This document shows positions 16,214 to 24,563 of a stretch of DNA of 41,122 bases, piece by piece. The notes beneath the pieces were generated by a model. It was given only the letters and a program-made list of their open reading frames with translations, was not told the DNA's origin and did not search any database. The position numbers and the translations under genes are program-made. Origin of the DNA: Flavobacteriales bacterium. GTDB lineage: Bacteria; Bacteroidota; Bacteroidia; UBA10329. The first letter of the stretch is position 1; every line of letters begins with the position of its first letter. Location: assembly GCA_021741155.1 (NCBI GenBank), contig JAIOYP010000036.1:1-41122 (forward strand). Direction: 5' to 3'.

Positions 16214-17161
16214 ATGTCAGAACACGAATTACAAGCCATTTTCGATAGAAAAATCGAAAACGAAGTAAAGATTGAACCGAAAGATTGGATGCCCGATGCT
16301 TATCGGAAGAACGTACTTCGTCAGATGTCGCAGCACGCCCATTCCGAAATTGTAGGTATGCTTCCAGAAGGAAATTGGATTACGCGAGCGCCAAGCTTGA
16401 GGAGAAAGGTGGCCTTATTGGCTAAGATTCAAGATGAGGCTGGTCACGGATTATACCTGTATAGCGCTGCTGAAACTCTTGGCACAGACCGCGAAAGAAT
16501 CGTTTTGGATTTACTCGAAGGCAAGGCCAAATACAGCAGTATCTTCAATTACCCAGCACTTACGTGGGCAGATATAGGCGCTGTTGGCTGGTTGGTTGAT
16601 GGGGCAGCAATTGTCAATCAAATCATGTTGCAGAAAACAAGCTATGGACCTTATTCAAGAGCGATGATTCGAATCTGTAAAGAGGAAAGTTTCCATCAGC
16701 GTCAGGGATATGAAATTCTACTCACGCTTTGCCGAGGGACAGAGGAGCAAAAAGCAATGGCGCAAGACGCGTTGAACCGCTTTTGGTGGCCAAGTTTGAT
16801 GATGTTCGGACCGTCTGATAAAGATTCTCCGCACTCAGCACAAAGCATGGCTTGGAAGGTAAAGCGAATGGGTAATGACGAGCTCCGTCAGAAATTCATT
16901 GATCAAACAGTAAAACAGGCCGATTTTCTAGGGCTAACTCTTCCTGATCCAGATTTAAAGTGGAACGAGGAGAAAGGACAATACGATTGGGGACAGATTG
17001 ACTGGGAAGAATTTTACAACGTCATTAAAGGCAACGGTCCCTGCAATAAGGAGCGATTGGCAGCACGCCAAAAAGCATACGATAATGGTGCTTGGGTAAG
17101 AGATGCAGCCACGGCATACGCCAAGAAAAGGGCAGAACGAAAAAATAAAGAAGCAGCATAA
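16214..17161 (+). CDS. paaA: 1,2-phenylacetyl-CoA epoxidase subunit PaaA
   Basis: A 315-residue catalytic subunit of phenylacetyl-CoA epoxidase, the multicomponent di-iron monooxygenase that turns phenylacetyl-CoA into the ring-1,2-epoxide. Both iron-binding ExxH motifs are present: Glu75/His78 (DEAGH) and Glu157/His160 (ESFHQ). The C-terminal WGQIDWEEF and GPCNKERL are typical. Start: the ATG at 16214 ([10 protein letters not shown]) fits better than a TTG seven codons upstream. It heads paaABCD; a 78-base gap with a long hairpin separates it from paaB. Confidence 0.96.
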   Translation: MSEHELQAIFDRKIENEVKIEPKDWMPDAYRKNVLRQMSQHAHSEIVGMLPEGNWITRAPSLRRKVALLAKIQDEAGHGLYLYSAAETLGTDRERIVLDLLEGKAKYSSIFNYPALTWADIGAVGWLVDGAAIVNQIMLQKTSYGPYSRAMIRICKEESFHQRQGYEILLTLCRGTEEQKAMAQDALNRFWWPSLMMFGPSDKDSPHSAQSMAWKVKRMGNDELRQKFIDQTVKQADFLGLTLPDPDLKWNEEKGQYDWGQIDWEEFYNVIKGNGPCNKERLAARQKAYDNGAWVRDAATAYAKKRAERKNKEAA

Positions 17162-17164
17162 ATT

Positions 17165-17232
17165 AGTTCAAAGTTTGAGGTTCAATGTTCAACGTTGATT
17201 CTCATTGAACCTTAAACATTGAACATTGAACT
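17165..17232. repeat. Imperfect hairpin between paaA and paaB
   Basis: GGTTCAATG (17179-17187) pairs exactly with CATTGAACC (17203-17211), and outer arms AGTTCAAAGTT / AACATTGAACT pair with one mismatch. Same TTAGTTCAAAGTT family as 10616-10671. It may tune the paaA-to-paaB transcript ratio or simply be a repeat. Confidence 0.65.
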
Positions 17233-17239
17233 GAACAAA

Positions 17240-17527
17240 ATGGAAAGAAAAGATTGGCCTCTGTGGGAGGTATTTGTGAGAAGCAAAGCAGGATTAAGCC
17301 ACAAACACTCGGGAAGTCTTCATGCTCCTGATGCAGAAATGGCCATTAGCAACGCACGCGATGTTTATACACGCAGAAGCGAAGGTGTGAGCATTTGGGT
17401 TGTAGAAAGCAAGCACATCCATTCTACACTCGAAACGGACTCTGAATCCATGTTCGACCCGAACGAGGATAAAATCTACAGACACCCAACTTTCTACGAT
17501 ATTCCTGACGAAGTAGGACACATGTAA
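17240..17527 (+). CDS. paaB: 1,2-phenylacetyl-CoA epoxidase subunit PaaB
   Basis: A 95-residue structural subunit of the epoxidase that bridges PaaAC units. WPLWEVFVRSKAGLSHKHSG, AISNARDVYTRR and SIWVV are the expected family blocks, and the length equals that of the E. coli protein when started at the ATG at 17240. An in-frame start at 17219 would add seven residues from the hairpin repeat and is less likely. It is followed two bases later by paaC. Confidence 0.95.
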   Translation: MERKDWPLWEVFVRSKAGLSHKHSGSLHAPDAEMAISNARDVYTRRSEGVSIWVVESKHIHSTLETDSESMFDPNEDKIYRHPTFYDIPDEVGHM

Positions 17528-17529
17528 TC

Positions 17530-18288
17530 ATGGAGAAGAAGCAAGCTTTATTCAATTACTTACTTCGGTTGGCTGATAATTCGGCTATTCTCGGTCACAA
17601 GTTGAGCGAGTGGTGCGGACACGGACCAGAACTCGAAGAAGACATTGCCATCATCAATACCGCTTTAGACCTATTGGGTCATTCACGTTCGCTTTACACC
17701 TATGCAGGTGAGGTTGAAGGCAAGGGAAAAACCGAGGATGATTTGGCATTTCTTAGAATAGAACGGGAGTATAAGAATGCGCTCATCACCGAACTTCCGA
17801 ACGGACATTACGGAGATACGATTGCGCGTCAATATCTGTTTGATCAGTTCAATTATTTACTCTTTATCGAGTTAGAGAAATCGTCTGATGAAACCGTGGC
17901 TGCCATTGCCGCAAAGGCCATTAAGGAAATCCGTTATCACCTCAGAAGAAGCATCGAATGGACGCTTCGTTTGGGAGATGGAACCGAAGAAAGTCATGCT
18001 AAAATCCAAGAAGCTTTTGATGATGTTTGGGCTTATACAGGTGATTTGTTTGTTCAAGATGATAGCGATTTGGTGATTATTGCTGAGGGAATCGGTCCCG
18101 ATTTGAAAGCAATTCAACCAATTTGGAGAGAGAAGGTGAAAGCCACATTGGCTGAAGCTACGCTCCTCATTCCAGAAGACGGATGGATGCACAGCGGAAG
18201 CAAGCAAGGACGGCACACCGAGCACATGGGCCATATTCTTTCCGAACTACAATATATGCAGCGCACCTACCCAGGTTGCGAGTGGTAA
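17530..18288 (+). CDS. paaC: 1,2-phenylacetyl-CoA epoxidase subunit PaaC
   Basis: A 252-residue ferritin-like structural subunit that pairs with PaaA. It has the diagnostic ADNSAILGHKLSEWCGHGP near residues 12-30, DLLGHSRSLY, QFNYLLF and HLRRSIEWTLRLGDGT. PaaC is a paralogue of PaaA that does not hold the active di-iron centre in characterised complexes. Start ATG two bases after the paaB stop; paaD follows after ten bases, consistent with one transcript. Confidence 0.95.
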   Translation: MEKKQALFNYLLRLADNSAILGHKLSEWCGHGPELEEDIAIINTALDLLGHSRSLYTYAGEVEGKGKTEDDLAFLRIEREYKNALITELPNGHYGDTIARQYLFDQFNYLLFIELEKSSDETVAAIAAKAIKEIRYHLRRSIEWTLRLGDGTEESHAKIQEAFDDVWAYTGDLFVQDDSDLVIIAEGIGPDLKAIQPIWREKVKATLAEATLLIPEDGWMHSGSKQGRHTEHMGHILSELQYMQRTYPGCEW

Positions 18289-18298
18289 ACCTCTTCTA

Positions 18299-18781
18299 AT
18301 GACAGATGAAGAACTTTGGGATTTACTTGATGAAGTCATGGATCCTGAGATTCCTGTGCTCAGTCTGGTCGATCTTGGAGTTATTCGGAAAGCAGAATTC
18401 GTTGCTGGAGACCCAGTTATCACCATCACACCAACTTATTCTGGTTGTCCAGCTATGAAGGTGATGGAAGAAGATATTGAAGCAGTGCTCCAAGGCGTTG
18501 GATTTGATGAATACACCATCAAAACCGTGCTGTCTCCCGCTTGGACAACAGACTGGATTACCGAAAAAGGACGCAAAGCGTTGCAGGATTACGGTATTGC
18601 TCCGCCAGAACAAGCCACTTCGGATAAAGGCGCACTTCTTGGTCATCCCAAGGAAGTTACCTGTCCTAATTGCAAAAGCCGTAAAACAAAAATGTTGAGC
18701 CAATTTGGCTCAACACCTTGTAAAGCATTGTATCAGTGCAACGACTGCAAAGAGCCGTTCGATTACTTCAAGTGTATCTGA
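18299..18781 (+). CDS. paaD: Phenylacetate degradation protein PaaD
   Basis: A 160-residue protein with an N-terminal DUF59/MIP18-like domain (DEVMDPEIPVLSLVDLG near residues 11-27, TYSGCPAM near 46-53) and a C-terminal cysteine cluster (CPNC, then CKALYQCNDC and a final FKCI). It is needed for maturation of the epoxidase, probably its iron or iron-sulfur parts. It ends one base before the stop of the convergent small secreted protein gene. In the usual order paaE would come next; it does not here. Confidence 0.95.
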   Translation: MTDEELWDLLDEVMDPEIPVLSLVDLGVIRKAEFVAGDPVITITPTYSGCPAMKVMEEDIEAVLQGVGFDEYTIKTVLSPAWTTDWITEKGRKALQDYGIAPPEQATSDKGALLGHPKEVTCPNCKSRKTKMLSQFGSTPCKALYQCNDCKEPFDYFKCI

Positions 18782-18782
18782 A

Positions 18783-19079
18783 TTACTTCAGCCAAACCTT
18801 GACAAAAGTTCCTTCTTCCTGAATGAAGATGGCTTTGCTGAGATCATACGAGTGTGTAATTTTTCCTCGCGTAAAAGTTGCCGTGTAATCACCTTCAATG
18901 GTCAGACTGCTAATCCAATTCCCACTGTACTTGTATTCCCAACCAGGCATGTTTACAATCACCTCATTGTAGGTTTCAAGAATTCGTTTTAAATCTGTTT
19001 TGCTGTACATAGCTTGAGCAAAAAGGTCGAATGGGTTGGATAGTATCACAACCAATCCGAGAGAGAATAAGTACTTCAT
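18783..19079 (-). CDS. Small secreted hypothetical protein
   Basis: A 98-residue protein with a signal peptide (MKYLFSLGLVVILSNPFDLFAQA, cleavage likely after the alanines near 21-23) and a short mature domain containing EVIVNMPGWEYKYSGNWI. I do not recognise the family. It is opposite in strand to the surrounding paa genes, in the place where paaE is usually found, so it looks like an insertion into the cluster. The mature domain, about 75 residues, could be a small beta-sheet protein. Confidence 0.6.
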   Translation of the reverse strand: MKYLFSLGLVVILSNPFDLFAQAMYSKTDLKRILETYNEVIVNMPGWEYKYSGNWISSLTIEGDYTATFTRGKITHSYDLSKAIFIQEEGTFVKVWLK

Positions 19080-19169
19080 TTGATTATAATTTAAAGTTTA
19101 CGCTAAAGTAGAGAAACATCAACAATCAATTGTGATGGTAGTCACTCTATTAATTGACCATTTGCAGGC

Positions 19170-19199
19170 TTGGGGTATTCGAGTGGCTTTCTACCTTAG
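19170..19199 (+). promoter_or_regulatory. Promoter candidate for paaGHI
   Basis: TTG (19170-19172), 19 bases, then TACCTTAG (19192-19199), one mismatch to TAnnTTTG. Spacing fits Bacteroidota promoters; the paaG ATG is at 19219. It would give paaG its own transcription start after the interrupting antisense gene. Confidence 0.5.
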
Positions 19200-19218
19200 T
19201 CGCTTCAAAAACATAAGA

Positions 19219-20001
19219 ATGTCATTCAATATTATTGATTTCCACATAGAACAAAGAGTTGCGGTTATTACGCTGAATAGACCGGATAAACTCAATAGCT
19301 TCAATCAGTTGATGGCCTATGATGTGCAATCGGCTCTAGATCACTGCATGGAGAACCCAGAAATTCGTTGCGTAGTGCTTACTGGAGCAGGAAGAGCGTT
19401 CTGTGCTGGGCAAGATTTAGAAGAAGCTATTGCAGCTGACGCAGCAACGATTGAAGAGCACGTTGAGCTGAAATACAATCCAATGGTTCAGAGGATCCGC
19501 GCCATCAAGAAACCAGTGATTGCTGCCGTGAATGGCGTTGCCGCTGGAGCAGGGGCAAACCTTGCCTATTGCTGCGATATTATTGTCGCAGCAGAAAGCG
19601 CCAAGTTTATTCAATCGTTCATCAATATTGGGTTGATTCCTGATACAGGAGGAACGTATTTTTTGCCAAGGATGGTTGGTTTCCACAAAGCCACGGCCAT
19701 GATGATGTTGGGCGATAAAATGACAGCACAGGAAAGCAAAGACTTAGGCATTGTTCATCAGGTGTTTCCGGATGATGAGTTGATGGATGGAGCAATGGCT
19801 TTGGCAAAACGCATGGCTAAAATGCCCACGAAAGGATTAGGTCTCATCAAGAAATCCTTGAATATGAGCCTTCGTCATGATCTGGATCAGCAGTTAGAGG
19901 TAGAGAAAGACCTTCAAGGAAGAGCTGGTCGAACTTATGACAATGCCGAAGGAATTAATGCCTTTTTGGAAAAGAGAAAACCAGTTTTTCGGGGCGAGTG
20001 A
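19219..20001 (+). CDS. paaG: Enoyl-CoA hydratase/isomerase PaaG
   Basis: A 260-residue crotonase-fold enzyme; PaaG isomerises ring-1,2-epoxyphenylacetyl-CoA to the oxepin-CoA. Oxyanion-hole segments GAGRAFCAGQDL and AAVNGVAAGAGANLA are present, and the aspartate-bearing FINIGLIPDTGGTYFLPR fits the PaaG subgroup. The ATG at 19219 (MSFNIIDFHIEQ) is chosen over upstream in-frame starts, which would add 29 residues without family similarity. The paaG stop is followed by a 93-base repeat-containing gap before paaH. Confidence 0.9.
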   Translation: MSFNIIDFHIEQRVAVITLNRPDKLNSFNQLMAYDVQSALDHCMENPEIRCVVLTGAGRAFCAGQDLEEAIAADAATIEEHVELKYNPMVQRIRAIKKPVIAAVNGVAAGAGANLAYCCDIIVAAESAKFIQSFINIGLIPDTGGTYFLPRMVGFHKATAMMMLGDKMTAQESKDLGIVHQVFPDDELMDGAMALAKRMAKMPTKGLGLIKKSLNMSLRHDLDQQLEVEKDLQGRAGRTYDNAEGINAFLEKRKPVFRGE

Positions 20002-20002
20002 A

Positions 20003-20080
20003 TTACACGGAGTTGAATAGAGAAAATGAGATACACAGAGAATTCTCCGTGTCCTCTGTGTAACCTCCGTGAACTCTGTG
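20003..20080. repeat. CACGGAG/CTCTGTG intergenic repeat
   Basis: Between paaG and paaH. TTACACGGAG (20003-20012) and ATACACAGAG (20031-20040) can each pair, with one mismatch, with CTCTGTGTAA (20054-20063); CTCCGTG and CTCTGTG recur to 20080. This is a widespread type of environmental-genome intergenic repeat and resembles the arms of the element at 27-112. Confidence 0.6.
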
Positions 20081-20094
20081 GTTAAAAATAGAAG

Positions 20095-21261
20095 ATGAGC
20101 GAATTGATAGTTGGAGTTATTGGGGCGGGAAGTATGGGCAGTGGTATTGCCCAAGTCGCCTCACAGGCAGGTCATAAAGTTTTCCTGAACGACAGCAATG
20201 CTGACGCACTAGAGCGCGCAGCAAAAGGTCATCAGAAGATTTTCTCTCGTTTAGTGGAGAAAGGAAAAATGACCTTTGAAGAGGCGAATGCCTGCGCCAA
20301 GCGAATCACCTACACGCGAAGTATTGATGATTTGAAGCACTGCGGATTGGTGATTGAAGCCATCATCGAAGACCTCGAAATCAAACAAGGTTTGTTTCAA
20401 GAATTGGAAATGATTTGTGGTGAGGATGCGATTTTAGCTTCAAATACATCCACACTTCCTATTGTCGCCATTGGCGGAAAGCTGAAAGATCCAAGTCGCG
20501 TGATTGGAATTCACTTTTTCAATCCTGCGCCTTTGATGGCGTTGGTTGAGGTTATTCCAAGCATGCTTACGCGAGATGGTTTGGCCGAGGAGATGAAAGA
20601 TTTGATGAAAGCATGGGGCAAAGTTCCTGTGATTGCTAAGGATACTCCAGGCTTTATCGTTAACCGTGTAGCACGCCCATTTTATGGCGAATCCATCAGA
20701 ATATTGGAAGAAGGAATTGCAGACGAAGCCACTATCGATTGGGCGTTGAAGGAAATTGGTGGTTTCAGAATGGGACCGTTTGAGTTGATGGATTTGATTG
20801 GAAACGACATCAACTTTGCGGTTACATCCACCGCTTTTCAATCGTTTTTCTACGACCCACGATATCGCCCGTCCGTCATTCAGCAGCGATTGGTTGAAGG
20901 AGGATTGCTCGGTCGAAAATCTGGTAAAGGTTACTTCGATTATGCTGAAGGAGCCGTGAATCCAGAACCAAATAAGAGTAAAGCGTTAGGTGAGTTGATT
21001 GTGAATCGTGTTCTCTGCTTGCTCATCAATTCAGCCATCGATGCTTATCACCTCAAAATTGCATCCAAAGAAGACCTCGATTTGGCTATGACCAAAGGCG
21101 TAAATTATCCAAATGGTCTTTTGGCTTGGGGAGATGAGAGCGGACTTGCAAACGTGCTTCAACGCATTGATTTGCTTCATGATGATTATCGAGAAGAGCG
21201 CTACCGTGCGTGCGTGCTGCTTCGTAGAATGGTGAAAGAAGGCAAGAACTTTTACAACTGA
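20095..21261 (+). CDS. paaH: 3-hydroxyacyl-CoA dehydrogenase (PaaH-like)
   Basis: A 388-residue NAD-dependent 3-hydroxyacyl-CoA dehydrogenase. The NAD-binding GAGSMGSGIAQVASQAGH begins at residue 10, the substrate-domain signature HFFNPAPLMALVEVI is near 141-155 and DTPGFIVNRVARP near 182-194. A second C-terminal HCDH domain (after about 290) makes it longer than single-domain enzymes. In phenylacetate degradation the role would be oxidation of 3-hydroxyadipyl-CoA to 3-oxoadipyl-CoA. Its TGA shares its last base with the paaI ATG (TGATG). Confidence 0.88.
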   Translation: MSELIVGVIGAGSMGSGIAQVASQAGHKVFLNDSNADALERAAKGHQKIFSRLVEKGKMTFEEANACAKRITYTRSIDDLKHCGLVIEAIIEDLEIKQGLFQELEMICGEDAILASNTSTLPIVAIGGKLKDPSRVIGIHFFNPAPLMALVEVIPSMLTRDGLAEEMKDLMKAWGKVPVIAKDTPGFIVNRVARPFYGESIRILEEGIADEATIDWALKEIGGFRMGPFELMDLIGNDINFAVTSTAFQSFFYDPRYRPSVIQQRLVEGGLLGRKSGKGYFDYAEGAVNPEPNKSKALGELIVNRVLCLLINSAIDAYHLKIASKEDLDLAMTKGVNYPNGLLAWGDESGLANVLQRIDLLHDDYREERYRACVLLRRMVKEGKNFYN

Positions 21262-21683
21262 TGTCCGAAAAATCACTTCCAACACGTGTTGTAGATAAAA
21301 TGTACAACAACGATTCATTCTCAAAATGGCTCGGAATTGAACGTGTGGAAGATGGTACGGGGAAATTGGTTCTCCGGATGACCGTTCGTAAGGAAATGCT
21401 CAACGGTTTTGACATCGCCCATGGTGGGATTACCTACAGTTTGGCGGATTCGGCTTTAGCATTCGCATCTAATAGTCACGGCATTCAAAGCGTTAGTATT
21501 GAAACATCCATTTCACACACAAAACCAGTCAAAGAAGGAGACGTTTTAACGGCAGTTGCCATTGAGAAGAACCTTACCTCCAAAATTGGTGTTTACGATA
21601 TTGTGGTCACTAATCAGGCAGATGAAACGGTGGCCTTGTTTAAAGGAACGGTTTACAGAACTGGAAAAGAGTGGGAAGTTTGA
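21261..21683 (+). CDS. paaI: Hotdog-fold thioesterase PaaI
   Basis: A 140-residue hotdog-fold acyl-CoA thioesterase. GFDIAHGGITYSLADSALAFASN near residues 49-71 is the catalytic PaaI signature, with the His-Gly-Gly that positions the thioester. It releases dead-end or trapped CoA esters (such as ring-hydroxylated phenylacetyl-CoA) and so protects the CoA pool. Start overlaps paaH stop by one base. It is the last gene before the cluster is broken by unrelated genes at 21750-24486. Confidence 0.92.
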   Translation: MSEKSLPTRVVDKMYNNDSFSKWLGIERVEDGTGKLVLRMTVRKEMLNGFDIAHGGITYSLADSALAFASNSHGIQSVSIETSISHTKPVKEGDVLTAVAIEKNLTSKIGVYDIVVTNQADETVALFKGTVYRTGKEWEV

Positions 21684-21749
21684 TGAATGGTTAAATCATT
21701 CCGAGTACCTATCTTAGATTTTTAAATATCATCATAAGAAAAGCAAACC

Positions 21750-21977
21750 ATGAGAACAATTCGACTTCATATACCGGATGATTTTGAACTTTCGGAACAT
21801 GATCTTTGTATGATTTTGGCATCCAAACTGTATGAGGACGGAAAGCTTACTGCTGGGCAAGCTGCCGCGATGGTAGGGGTTTCTAAACGGACGTTCATCG
21901 AGCTTTTGGGCAAATATGGTGTCTCCATTTTCGGAACTTCTATTGAAGATTTGAACTCAGATATTGCAAATGCCTAA
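21750..21977 (+). CDS. UPF0175 family antitoxin
   Basis: A 75-residue protein of the UPF0175 family. ASKLYEDGKLTAGQAAAMVG followed by VSKRTFIELLGKYGV (about residues 26-60) is a helix-turn-helix-like core. The family is regularly encoded just upstream of DUF3368 PIN proteins, as here, and is inferred to act as antitoxin and probable autorepressor. Its last eight bases overlap the toxin start region. The pair sits inside the phenylacetate cluster between paaI and paaJ. Confidence 0.85.
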   Translation: MRTIRLHIPDDFELSEHDLCMILASKLYEDGKLTAGQAAAMVGVSKRTFIELLGKYGVSIFGTSIEDLNSDIANA

Positions 21978-22425
21978 AGTTGTCATCTGTGATACGAGCA
22001 GTCTCATTCTGCTTCATAAAATAGGAGAACTTCACATTCTGAATTTGGTCTATGGAGATATTTTCACGACCAAGGAGGTTGCAGATGAGTTTGGAGAAAA
22101 ACTTCCATATTGGATTCACATCGAAGCTGCCAAGGATAAAAAGTATCAACAATTTTTAGCAACTAAACTTGACCTCGGTGAAGCAAGTGCTATGTCCTTG
22201 GCTCAGGAAATGGATGATTCTTTGCTGATTCTTGACGACCTGAAAGCAAGGAAATTAGCGAAGCAATTAAACTTGATTTTCACGGGTACATTGGGGGTCA
22301 TTCATAAGGCGAAGCGGGATGGAAAAATCGCGATGGTAAAGCCAATTATTGATAAGCTGCTAAAGACGAATTTTCGAATTTCCAAACAGGTGGTAGAAGA
22401 AATTTTAAAGAAGAACAACGAATGA
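21970..22425 (+). CDS. DUF3368 PIN-domain toxin
   Basis: A 151-residue PIN-like nuclease of the DUF3368 family. The N terminus MPKVVICDTSSLILLHKIG carries the first catalytic aspartate (Asp8), LDLGEASAMSLAQE the second acidic site, and LLILDDLKARKLA the third. The ATG at 21970 is preferred over a TTG two codons upstream. It overlaps the UPF0175 gene by eight bases, supporting a type II toxin-antitoxin unit. Its stop overlaps the start of the DUF3124 gene by four bases. Confidence 0.87.
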   Translation: MPKVVICDTSSLILLHKIGELHILNLVYGDIFTTKEVADEFGEKLPYWIHIEAAKDKKYQQFLATKLDLGEASAMSLAQEMDDSLLILDDLKARKLAKQLNLIFTGTLGVIHKAKRDGKIAMVKPIIDKLLKTNFRISKQVVEEILKKNNE

Positions 22426-22943
22426 TTTCGTATCGAAAAACAACTTTCTTGGTATCATTTAGTGTAGCAATTTTACTTTTTTCCTGCAACGGTAACGGTT
22501 CAGTTGAAAAGCAAAAAGCAGTTGATTGGCAAAACAGAAAAGTTTCCATCAATCCGCAGGATTCGCTTATTCATGGACAGTCGTATCTATCGGTTTATTC
22601 ACAGATTTACAGCGAAACGGAACACCAAACGCACAATTTGACGGTTACCGTTAGCCTACGAAATACGAATATCGATTCCATTTACATCACGAGTGCTAAG
22701 TATTACAACACGCATGGAAATCTGGTTCGAACGTATTTCGACCATCCGATTCTGCTCAATTCCATGGAAACGGTAGAAATAATCATTGCCGAGGTAGACA
22801 AAGAAGGCGGGACTGGCGGCAATTTTATCTTCGATTGGGCCATTCCAAGTCACGATTCTATGCCGTTGTTTGAAGCGATAATGATTTCAACTTCTGGGCA
22901 ACAAGGGTTGTCTTTTAGAACGGAAGGGAAGCGAATAAGATAG
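22422..22943 (+). CDS. DUF3124 lipoprotein
   Basis: A 173-residue lipoprotein: signal sequence with the lipobox LLFSC at about residues 18-22. The mature domain matches the DUF3124 family, with TVTVSLRNTNIDSIYITSAKYY, the FDHPI motif, then VDKEGGTGGNFIFDW and ISTSGQQGLSF. The fold is unexplored and no activity is known. It overlaps the toxin stop by four bases (ATGA) and is followed at once by marC, so these genes appear to be one transcript. Confidence 0.82.
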   Translation: MISYRKTTFLVSFSVAILLFSCNGNGSVEKQKAVDWQNRKVSINPQDSLIHGQSYLSVYSQIYSETEHQTHNLTVTVSLRNTNIDSIYITSAKYYNTHGNLVRTYFDHPILLNSMETVEIIIAEVDKEGGTGGNFIFDWAIPSHDSMPLFEAIMISTSGQQGLSFRTEGKRIR

Positions 22944-22944
22944 C

Positions 22945-23553
22945 ATGCAGGAAATTATTGCCACGCTTATGTTTCTCATTGCAGTAATCGATCCTGTAGG
23001 ATCGGTGCCTGTTTACTTAGAAGCAACCAAGCATTTTGATTTAAAACACAAACGGAAAATTGCAATTCGTGCCTCAGCGGTTGCGTTTCTGATTCTGTTG
23101 GTTTTTATTGTACTCGGTCAGCTTGTCCTAGAAGGAATGGCTGTTTCGCTCGATGCATTTCAGATTTCTGGTGGTGTTATTCTGTTTCTTTTTGCTCTTA
23201 CCATGATTTTTGGAGATGGAAAACCTGAGATGGAAAAACACCTCATCAAAGACTATAAACACGTAACGATTTTTCCTGTTGCCATTCCGTCCATTGCATC
23301 GCCTGGTGCCATTATGGCGGTTGTTTTAATGACCGACAATCACATTTACACTATTCAGCAACAAGCACTTACGTCTGTATTGGTTCTTGTTGTGGTTGGA
23401 ATAACCTGCCTTCTTCTTTTGGGAGCTAATAAGGTTCAAGAGCGAATTGGTGAATACGGAATCACGGTTATCAGTAAGGTGATGGGGTTGATTTTGGCAT
23501 CGTATGGTGTTCAAAGTATTCTCTCGGGATTGAAAGGATTTTTTGCGGCATAA
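22945..23553 (+). CDS. MarC family membrane protein
   Basis: A 202-residue integral membrane protein of the MarC (NAAT) family with about six transmembrane helices. FLIAVIDPVGSVPVYLEATKHF at the N terminus and FPVAIPSIASPGAIMAVVL in the middle are the two family signatures. Transport substrate is unproven for most members (amino acids in some). It starts one base after the DUF3124 stop. Confidence 0.9.
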   Translation: MQEIIATLMFLIAVIDPVGSVPVYLEATKHFDLKHKRKIAIRASAVAFLILLVFIVLGQLVLEGMAVSLDAFQISGGVILFLFALTMIFGDGKPEMEKHLIKDYKHVTIFPVAIPSIASPGAIMAVVLMTDNHIYTIQQQALTSVLVLVVVGITCLLLLGANKVQERIGEYGITVISKVMGLILASYGVQSILSGLKGFFAA

Positions 23554-23591
23554 GGAAGGCAAAGCCTCAATAGAGTCTAAGTTGATTGTAT

Positions 23592-23599
23592 TAATTTCG
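23592..23599 (+). promoter_or_regulatory. -7 box candidate for sterol desaturase gene
   Basis: TAATTTCG differs at one base from TAnnTTTG and lies five bases before the ATG at 23605. Confidence 0.35.
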
Positions 23600-23604
23600 G
23601 TTTA

Positions 23605-24486
23605 ATGACACCAGAACTCACTAGCAAACTCATACCCGGAATCGCCATGTTGGTTCTAGGCATTCTAGAAGCAATTGGTGGATTGTACATCAATGATAGG
23701 CGAACAAAAAATGACTTTACCATTGAGTTGATTTCTCTCGTTACGTTACCAACTTTTATCCAACCGGGTATTTATTTCCTTGTTGTTTTCGGAATGGGGT
23801 TTTTCTTCCCTGGCTTGGAAGACTATTTTGTTGGAACCTCCTTTTGGTTCCACATTCTCGCCTTTCTAATTTTTGACGACCTAACCCAGTATTGGTGGCA
23901 TCGTATTTCGCACGCTAACAAAACCATGTGGAAATTGCACCGTCCACACCACGTGGTAGAGGAGATGGGCGTACTTGTTACTTATAGAAATGCCATTCTT
24001 TACTATGCTTTTATGCCGGGAATCTGGTTTTCGGCAGCGTTGGTGTATTTAGGCATGGGCTACGCATACCTGATTTATATTCCCATAAAACTGGTGGTTA
24101 TTTTATTAGCTCATAGCGATACAAAATGGGATCGATTCCTATATAAATACCGCATTCTTGCGCCTGTTGCCTGGATTGTTGAACGGGTCATATCTACTCC
24201 AAGCACTCATTTTGCGCATCACGGACTTACCGCAGAAGATGGTGTTTCTCATCCTAATTGAAACTACGGCAACCTTCTATTTATATGGGATGTTCTATTT
24301 GGAACCGCCAAAATCACACGTAAATATCCGACCAAGTTTGGTGCTTGGAATCAGATAAAAGAGCCATGGTATGTGCAGCTTCTTTTTCCAATTATCCGCT
24401 CCAAAGACCCACGGAGCGAACTTCATTCGATAAAGACAAATAACGATTACGATCCATCGGTCGATTTTAAAGAGTTTACTAAATAG
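23605..24486 (+). pseudogene. Sterol desaturase family gene with one in-frame TGA
   Basis: A membrane di-iron hydroxylase of the sterol desaturase/fatty acid hydroxylase family, 293 codons if one stop is ignored. All three histidine clusters are intact before it: HRISH (99-103), HRPHH (112-116) and HFAHH (202-206), plus His170. A TGA at 24259-24261 (codon 219) interrupts the conserved segment; beyond it the same frame continues NYGNLLFIWDVLFGTAKITR, as in full-length relatives, to a TAG at 24484-24486. Relatives usually have glycine at the stop position, so GGA to TGA is the simplest change. It may be a recent pseudogene, a truncated but active protein, or a sequencing error. Other genes here use TGA as stop. 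Confidence 0.85.
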
Positions 24487-24563
24487 ACTTGGTTTGTCCA
24501 CAGCGTTCTGCGTGATTTCAGAATGCTTCGTTAAGTTCGCGCTCATCGTAATACAAGAACGTA

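Noticed and set aside
24259..24261. TGA read as glycine or selenocysteine
   Set aside because: Other genes (paaH, comA, paaI and more) end in TGA, so no code change; no selenocysteine machinery or hairpin was seen and the family residue is not cysteine.
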